From positions 18,876-82,875 of the forward strand of contig NZ_BMFV01000019.1 in NCBI RefSeq assembly GCF_014639255.1: a stretch of 64,000 bases of DNA, in the 5' to 3' direction. Under the pieces are notes generated by a model that had not been told where the DNA came from, ran no database searches, and saw only the letters and a list, made by a program, of their open reading frames with translations. Below, one piece after another: positions 60,836 to 64,000 of the stretch; position 1 is the first letter of the stretch; each line of letters begins with the position of its first letter. A program made the position numbers and the translations under genes. Source of the DNA: Pullulanibacillus pueri (GTDB lineage: Bacteria > Bacillota > Bacilli > Bacillales > Sporolactobacillaceae).

Positions 60836-61507
60836 GTGGAGATCAGTTTAGATACACTTATCGCAATTGTAAATATTATCGTTATTGATATTATCCTAGG
60901 GGGAGATAATGCGGTTGTTATTGCCCTCGCCTGTCGGAATCTCCCCGAAAGAAGAAGAAATAAAGCCATTATTTTAGGCACCGGTCTAGCCGTCATCTTA
61001 CGCATTCTTCTTACGGCAATCATGCTATCGCTCTTACAAATTCCCTACCTTTTGTTTGCAGGCGGCATATTCTTGATTTATATCGCCTTTAAACTTATAG
61101 CAGACAAAGAAGACGACATCAACATTAAATCAGGAACGACATTATTTGGAGCTGTTCGTACTATTGTTATTGCTGACCTCATTATGGGACTCGACAATAT
61201 CTTAGGCATTGCAGGCGCCTCCCATGGAAACCTGATCTTAGTCATGATTGGTCTCTGTGTTTCCGTTCCCATTATTATCTGGGGAAGCAAGGTTATCCTA
61301 GTAGCCATGGACCATCTACCTGCTCTTATTTACTTAGGTGGTGGCGTGCTTGGGTATACTGCAGCAGAAATGATTATTCATGAGCCTTCAATTCATGATT
61401 TATTAAAACCATTTCCCCAAGCAAAAGCTGTACTAACAGTAAGCATTATTATTATCATTTTACTGCTTGGATGGATAAAAAATAATTCCATAAAAAGCAC
61501 AAGATAA
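60836..61507 (+). CDS. yjbE: TerC-family membrane protein YjbE
   Basis: The product is a 223-residue, seven-segment TerC protein. IVIDIILGGDNAVVIALACRNLP in segment 1 and IVIADLIMGLDNILGIAGAS later contain the two GGDNA/GLDN metal motifs. TerC proteins are linked to manganese export and metal loading of exported enzymes. GTG start with AAAGGGG upstream. It is convergent with spx and shares its terminator. Confidence 0.9.
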   Translation: MEISLDTLIAIVNIIVIDIILGGDNAVVIALACRNLPERRRNKAIILGTGLAVILRILLTAIMLSLLQIPYLLFAGGIFLIYIAFKLIADKEDDINIKSGTTLFGAVRTIVIADLIMGLDNILGIAGASHGNLILVMIGLCVSVPIIIWGSKVILVAMDHLPALIYLGGGVLGYTAAEMIIHEPSIHDLLKPFPQAKAVLTVSIIIIILLLGWIKNNSIKSTR

Positions 61508-61550
61508 ATAAAAAGACAAATGAAAGTTGCTCAGTCTTGATTTATAAATG

Positions 61551-61587
61551 GAACAAAAAGCACTCTCCCAGGGGAAAGTGCTTTGTT
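61551..61587. terminator. Bidirectional terminator between yjbE and spx
   Basis: AAAGCACTcTCCC/GGGAaAGTGCTTT with flanking A/T. Confidence 0.85.
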
Positions 61588-61983
61588 CTAATTAACCATT
61601 CGTTGCGCTTCTTGAAGTTGGAAGGTTCTCACCTTTCTAGGTAAGAAACGTCGAATCTCATCATCATTGTAACCCACTTGTAGTCGCTTTTCATCGATCA
61701 AAATGGGTCTTCTAAGTAATCCAGGATTGTTTTGAATCAATTCATATAAATCCTGTAATGGCATGCTGTCCAATTGGACATTAAGCTCTTGGAAGGCTTT
61801 AGAACGAGTAGAAATAATTTCATCTGTCCCATCTTCCGTCATTTTTAGGACGCTTTTAATTTCCTCAATACTTAAAGGTTCTGAGAAAATATTACGTTCC
61901 ACAAATGCAATCTCATGTTCCTGTAACCAAGCTTTTGCTTTTCTACAAGAAGTGCAGCTAGGTGATGTATATAAAGTGACCAA
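61588..61983 (-). CDS. spx: Thiol-stress regulator Spx
   Basis: The product is a 131-residue ArsC-fold RNA polymerase-binding regulator. The redox switch is Cys10-x-x-Cys13 ([10 protein letters not shown]). [66 protein letters not shown] and the C-terminal tail recognised by ClpXP/SpxH are conserved. TTG start with GGAGGG upstream. Its adaptor SpxH lies 8 kb away. yjbC lies upstream as in B. subtilis but with a small gene and terminators between them. Confidence 0.96.
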   Translation of the reverse strand: MVTLYTSPSCTSCRKAKAWLQEHEIAFVERNIFSEPLSIEEIKSVLKMTEDGTDEIISTRSKAFQELNVQLDSMPLQDLYELIQNNPGLLRRPILIDEKRLQVGYNDDEIRRFLPRKVRTFQLQEAQRMVN

Positions 61984-62443
61984 TAGTAAACCCTCCTTAA
62001 AGGATCGGCACTTATAGTATTGATAACCTCTATCATTATTATATTATAATATTTCTAATTTGGCTAGAGGCCAGACTACATTTCCTTAATTCTTTATTTA
62101 AGGTATACCCTATTTACAAGCTTCAAAACCACATTGTGAAAAAAATTTCACAGTATGTCGGCTTTTCTCGGAAAGCCAGCTTTAGAAAACGTAGCTTCTA
62201 CCCCGTCTTTATCAAAAGAACCGTTTTTAACCAAAGCTTTTTGTCTTTCACAAGCCTCTTATAGAAAGCCGATGCTTAGGAATAAACGGGAATCACAGAC
62301 AATTTATATCGACCGTTTTCGAAAGGCTTTCGGAAATAAGTTCAAAAGAAATGATGACGGCACTACGCCACGTCACTTTTGCCTCCCGCCTGCCTCAAGA
62401 TATAAATATCAACATATCATCGCCTAAATATTTTTTAAACAAC
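61984..62443. other. Gene-free interval with short duplicated-looking segments
   Basis: No supported gene. 62155-62430 has many short GAAAGC/AGCTTT-type inverted pieces, giving an open frame without ribosome site; a similar patchwork lies at 7960-8130. The promoter of spx must be near 62040-62110, but I cannot assign it with confidence. Confidence 0.4.
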
Positions 62444-62472
62444 AAAAAAAGAGCTTGTATATCCAAGCTCTT
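62444..62472 (-). terminator. Terminator after the 43-residue gene
   Basis: On the minus strand AAGAGCTTG/CAAGCTCTT followed by TTTTTG. Confidence 0.85.
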
Positions 62473-62604
62473 CTAGGCAACCGATTTCGTTTGGGATGAT
62501 GAGGTTGGCGATTGTTTTTGTTGAGGTTTCCAACTGCCTAAGCGTTCTTTTAACCATTTTTTTAACGCCTCTCTGCGCTTCTTACCATGGACCTTCTGTT
62601 TCAT
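62473..62604 (-). CDS. 43-residue very basic small protein
   Basis: AAGGAG precedes an ATG opening MKQKVHGKKRREALKKWLKE, then RLGSWKPQQKQSPTSSSQTK, ending SVA. The first half is a cationic amphipathic helix, the second a disordered Gln/Ser/Thr tail. A strong terminator follows the stop. It lies between spx and yjbC. I do not recognise the family. Confidence 0.6.
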   Translation of the reverse strand: MKQKVHGKKRREALKKWLKERLGSWKPQQKQSPTSSSQTKSVA

Positions 62605-62801
62605 GTTATCCACTCCTTAATGGTCACTTTGAATACAATGGACGGCATTGCACCTACAAAAAAGGATATGCTCTATTCACCTCTAATGGAGAAAATAAAC
62701 AAAGAAGATCATCCAAAGTTTAAAAATAAGGCTTTGTTATAGTCCTTATAATATTTCTCCCATCATCACCCTGTTTTTATCTATATAATAGTGGTGAAAC
62801 A

Positions 62802-63374
62802 TTAATTGAACTCAAGTATATTGTCTGTCTTCTCATCATCTATTGTCAAGACCTTATCAGCGGGTTCATACGATTTACCATAAATTTCCTCATCTTTGTA
62901 GGTATGAATTTCTTTATAGGTCTTTTTCATCTTTTCTAAGATGCTTTCTTCTGATTCATTTGTAGGCGACCAATAAAGGATCTCCATTTCAGTCACTTCA
63001 TTTGTCGCTAAGCTTTTTCTTTTATATCCGATTGATGTTGCATGTTGGAAGCCTTCTCGCTTATAGAACTTCAAACGCTTTTGCGTATCACTATCCTCAT
63101 AATTAATTGGCTCGACTTCAAGGATTATCGGTTTATTTTTTTTCTTCATCTTCTCTATTAATTTATGCCCCGTTCCTTTCCCGCGTGTCTGACTTGAAAC
63201 CCAAAGATAATCAATAAAAATAAAATCCTTCGTCTCTACATACATCATAACATGATTTTGACTTTCGTCTTTATGATACATTTCCGGTTTTTCTTTTAAA
63301 AGTGTTTCCATATGCTCTTGCGATTTCATTTCCTCAATGGGGAAATACTTGTTTAACTTTTCATACCAGTTCAT
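62802..63374 (-). CDS. yjbC: GNAT acetyltransferase YjbC
   Basis: The product is a 190-residue GNAT protein starting MNWYEKLNKYFPIEEMKS. HVMMYVETKDFIFIDYLWV, then SSQTRGKGTGHKLIEKMK (the acetyl-CoA RGxGxG loop), RLKFYKREGF and SLATNEVTEMEILYW follow. This matches B. subtilis YjbC, the gene upstream of spx. The ATG at 63374 follows GAGGG; the frame extends to 63443 without a site. Acceptor unknown. Confidence 0.9.
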   Translation of the reverse strand: MNWYEKLNKYFPIEEMKSQEHMETLLKEKPEMYHKDESQNHVMMYVETKDFIFIDYLWVSSQTRGKGTGHKLIEKMKKKNKPIILEVEPINYEDSDTQKRLKFYKREGFQHATSIGYKRKSLATNEVTEMEILYWSPTNESEESILEKMKKTYKEIHTYKDEEIYGKSYEPADKVLTIDDEKTDNILEFN

Positions 63375-63501
63375 GGTTTCCCTCACTTTTTTAAATTTAT
63401 TATGTGAACACATCCCTATTTTATTTAAACAAAGGACTAGCATCTTCTTCCATTGCCAAAGGTAAAAATGGGATCAAAGGGCTATCCAAAATTTATTGGA
63501 C

Positions 63502-63531
63502 AAAAAACCTTCACTCCTAAGGAATGAAGGT
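63502..63531 (-). terminator. Terminator hairpin upstream of yjbC
   Basis: On the minus strand ACCTTCA/TGAAGGT with an 11-base loop is followed by TTTTTTG. No minus-strand gene ends here, so it may be a leader attenuator of yjbC or block incoming transcription. Confidence 0.6.
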
Positions 63532-63659
63532 CTATCAAAAAGTGTAACAAAAAGACTTTAAAAAAGGCAACTTTATTCAGCAAAATCCGCCCCTGGCTAC
63601 ACTCTATGCTAAAATAAAACAGTGGACTAGCCTAAGTCTTAAAGGGAGGTTAGAGTCGT

Positions 63660-63827
63660 TTGATACGCGCAATATTTATCGTTGTAATGGTTATCCTCTT
63701 AATTCTAGTCGCAATTCAAAATTATAGCCATAGTATTCCTTCATGGCTTCTTCAAGCTGTTTTGTGGTTAGCCATTATTTTATTTGTTGTTTATATTCTT
63801 CAAAAAAAGCGAAAGAAAAAGGAGTAA
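63660..63827 (+). CDS. 55-residue two-segment membrane protein
   Basis: A TTG 9 bases after GGGAGG opens MIRAIFIVVMVILLILVAIQ, then NYSHSIPSW, a second segment (LLQAVLWLAIILFVVYIL) and a lysine-rich end (QKKRKKKE). The topology is a hairpin with a short outside loop. I do not recognise it. Confidence 0.6.
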   Translation: MIRAIFIVVMVILLILVAIQNYSHSIPSWLLQAVLWLAIILFVVYILQKKRKKKE

Positions 63828-63929
63828 CAAAGTTCTTACTCAAATGTTGAAGTAGTAAAAGCTTGTCATTACTCATAAGAGCTCAAAAAATCGCGAGACC
63901 CGCCACTACAAAAAAGCAAAATTGCTATA

Positions 63930-64000
63930 GATTGCGACGTAACTACCGCTACGGAAATACACTCCGCTTTCCGCGGGCGGCTGGTGAGCCTCCTCACGCT
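63930..64000. repeat. Dispersed Bacillales intergenic repeat, cut by the window edge
   Basis: GCGACGTAACTACCGCTACGG and CTCCGCTTTCCGCGGGCGG followed by CTGGTGAGCCTCCTC are blocks I recall from intergenic regions of many Bacillaceae. Related pieces are at 14685-14800 and, inverted, at 53890-53930 and 42945-42970. Not coding. Confidence 0.55.

Noticed and set aside
62155..62427. Plus-strand frame of 90 codons upstream of spx
   Set aside because: No ribosome site and composed of short inverted GAAAGC-like fragments; judged non-coding.

Overview
The window reads as chromosomal DNA of a low-GC, endospore-forming Bacillales bacterium. The evidence is AGGAGG-type ribosome sites, Bacillus-type regulators (TnrA, Spx, CsoR, a YtrA-like GntR protein), six copies of the YjcZ 'tiny transmembrane' sporulation miniprotein, spore-coat-like proteins, and long synteny with the yjb-yjc region of Bacillus subtilis. 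A family such as Sporolactobacillaceae or Bacillaceae is plausible, but I cannot fix the genus from sequence alone. There is no intact prophage, IS element or CRISPR array. The only mobile trace is a decayed integrase beside a tRNA-Val gene.

Layout. 0-8 kb: two holin-like small membrane proteins, a YjcZ miniprotein, a Gly/His/Tyr repeat protein, a five-gene GntR-ABC exporter operon under a perfect palindromic operator, and a YerD-type glutamate-synthase-like oxidoreductase. 8-15 kb: uppP, a DCC thiol oxidoreductase, an esterase, a two-gene micro-operon, three tandem YjcZ genes, an intracellular subtilisin, tnrA with its own TnrA box, an FbpA-like gene, a YckD-type secreted protein and another YjcZ gene. 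15-27 kb: an MhqO-like dioxygenase with an MhqR-like operator, an EAL-PilZ protein behind a c-di-GMP-I riboswitch, YndM- and YtaF-like membrane proteins, a MurA with Asp in place of the catalytic Cys, an FAH-family enzyme, tatA, ykvI, a SAM-riboswitch operon (FbpA-like plus TSUP transporter), a sixth YjcZ gene and an L,D-transpeptidase. 27-35 kb: an MFS symporter, a DUF4396 protein with a CsoR-like box, csoR-copA-copZ, then a degraded strip (rhodanese pseudogene, orphan membrane gene, integrase remnant) ending at tRNA-Val(GAC), followed by a YutG-like phosphatase.

35-64 kb follows B. subtilis gene order: yjcH-yjcG-yjcF, a DUF421 protein, a block of probable spore-coat genes, fabI, yjbQ, rodA, prpE, yjbO-nadK-yjbM, yjbK-yjbJ, yjbI-yjbH, pepF, coiA, cls, mecA, yjbE, spx and yjbC.

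How it fits together. The right arm combines the thiol-stress regulator Spx with two adaptor proteins of Clp proteolysis, SpxH (YjbH) and MecA, plus alarmone synthesis (YjbM), NAD kinase and competence (CoiA). The left arm is dominated by envelope and sporulation functions. Regulation can be read directly in several places: two riboswitches with terminators, a TnrA box, two CsoR-like boxes, an MhqR-like box, a YtrA-type operator and sigma-K-like elements before the YjcZ genes. Diverged non-coding repeat families fill many of the longer intergenic gaps.
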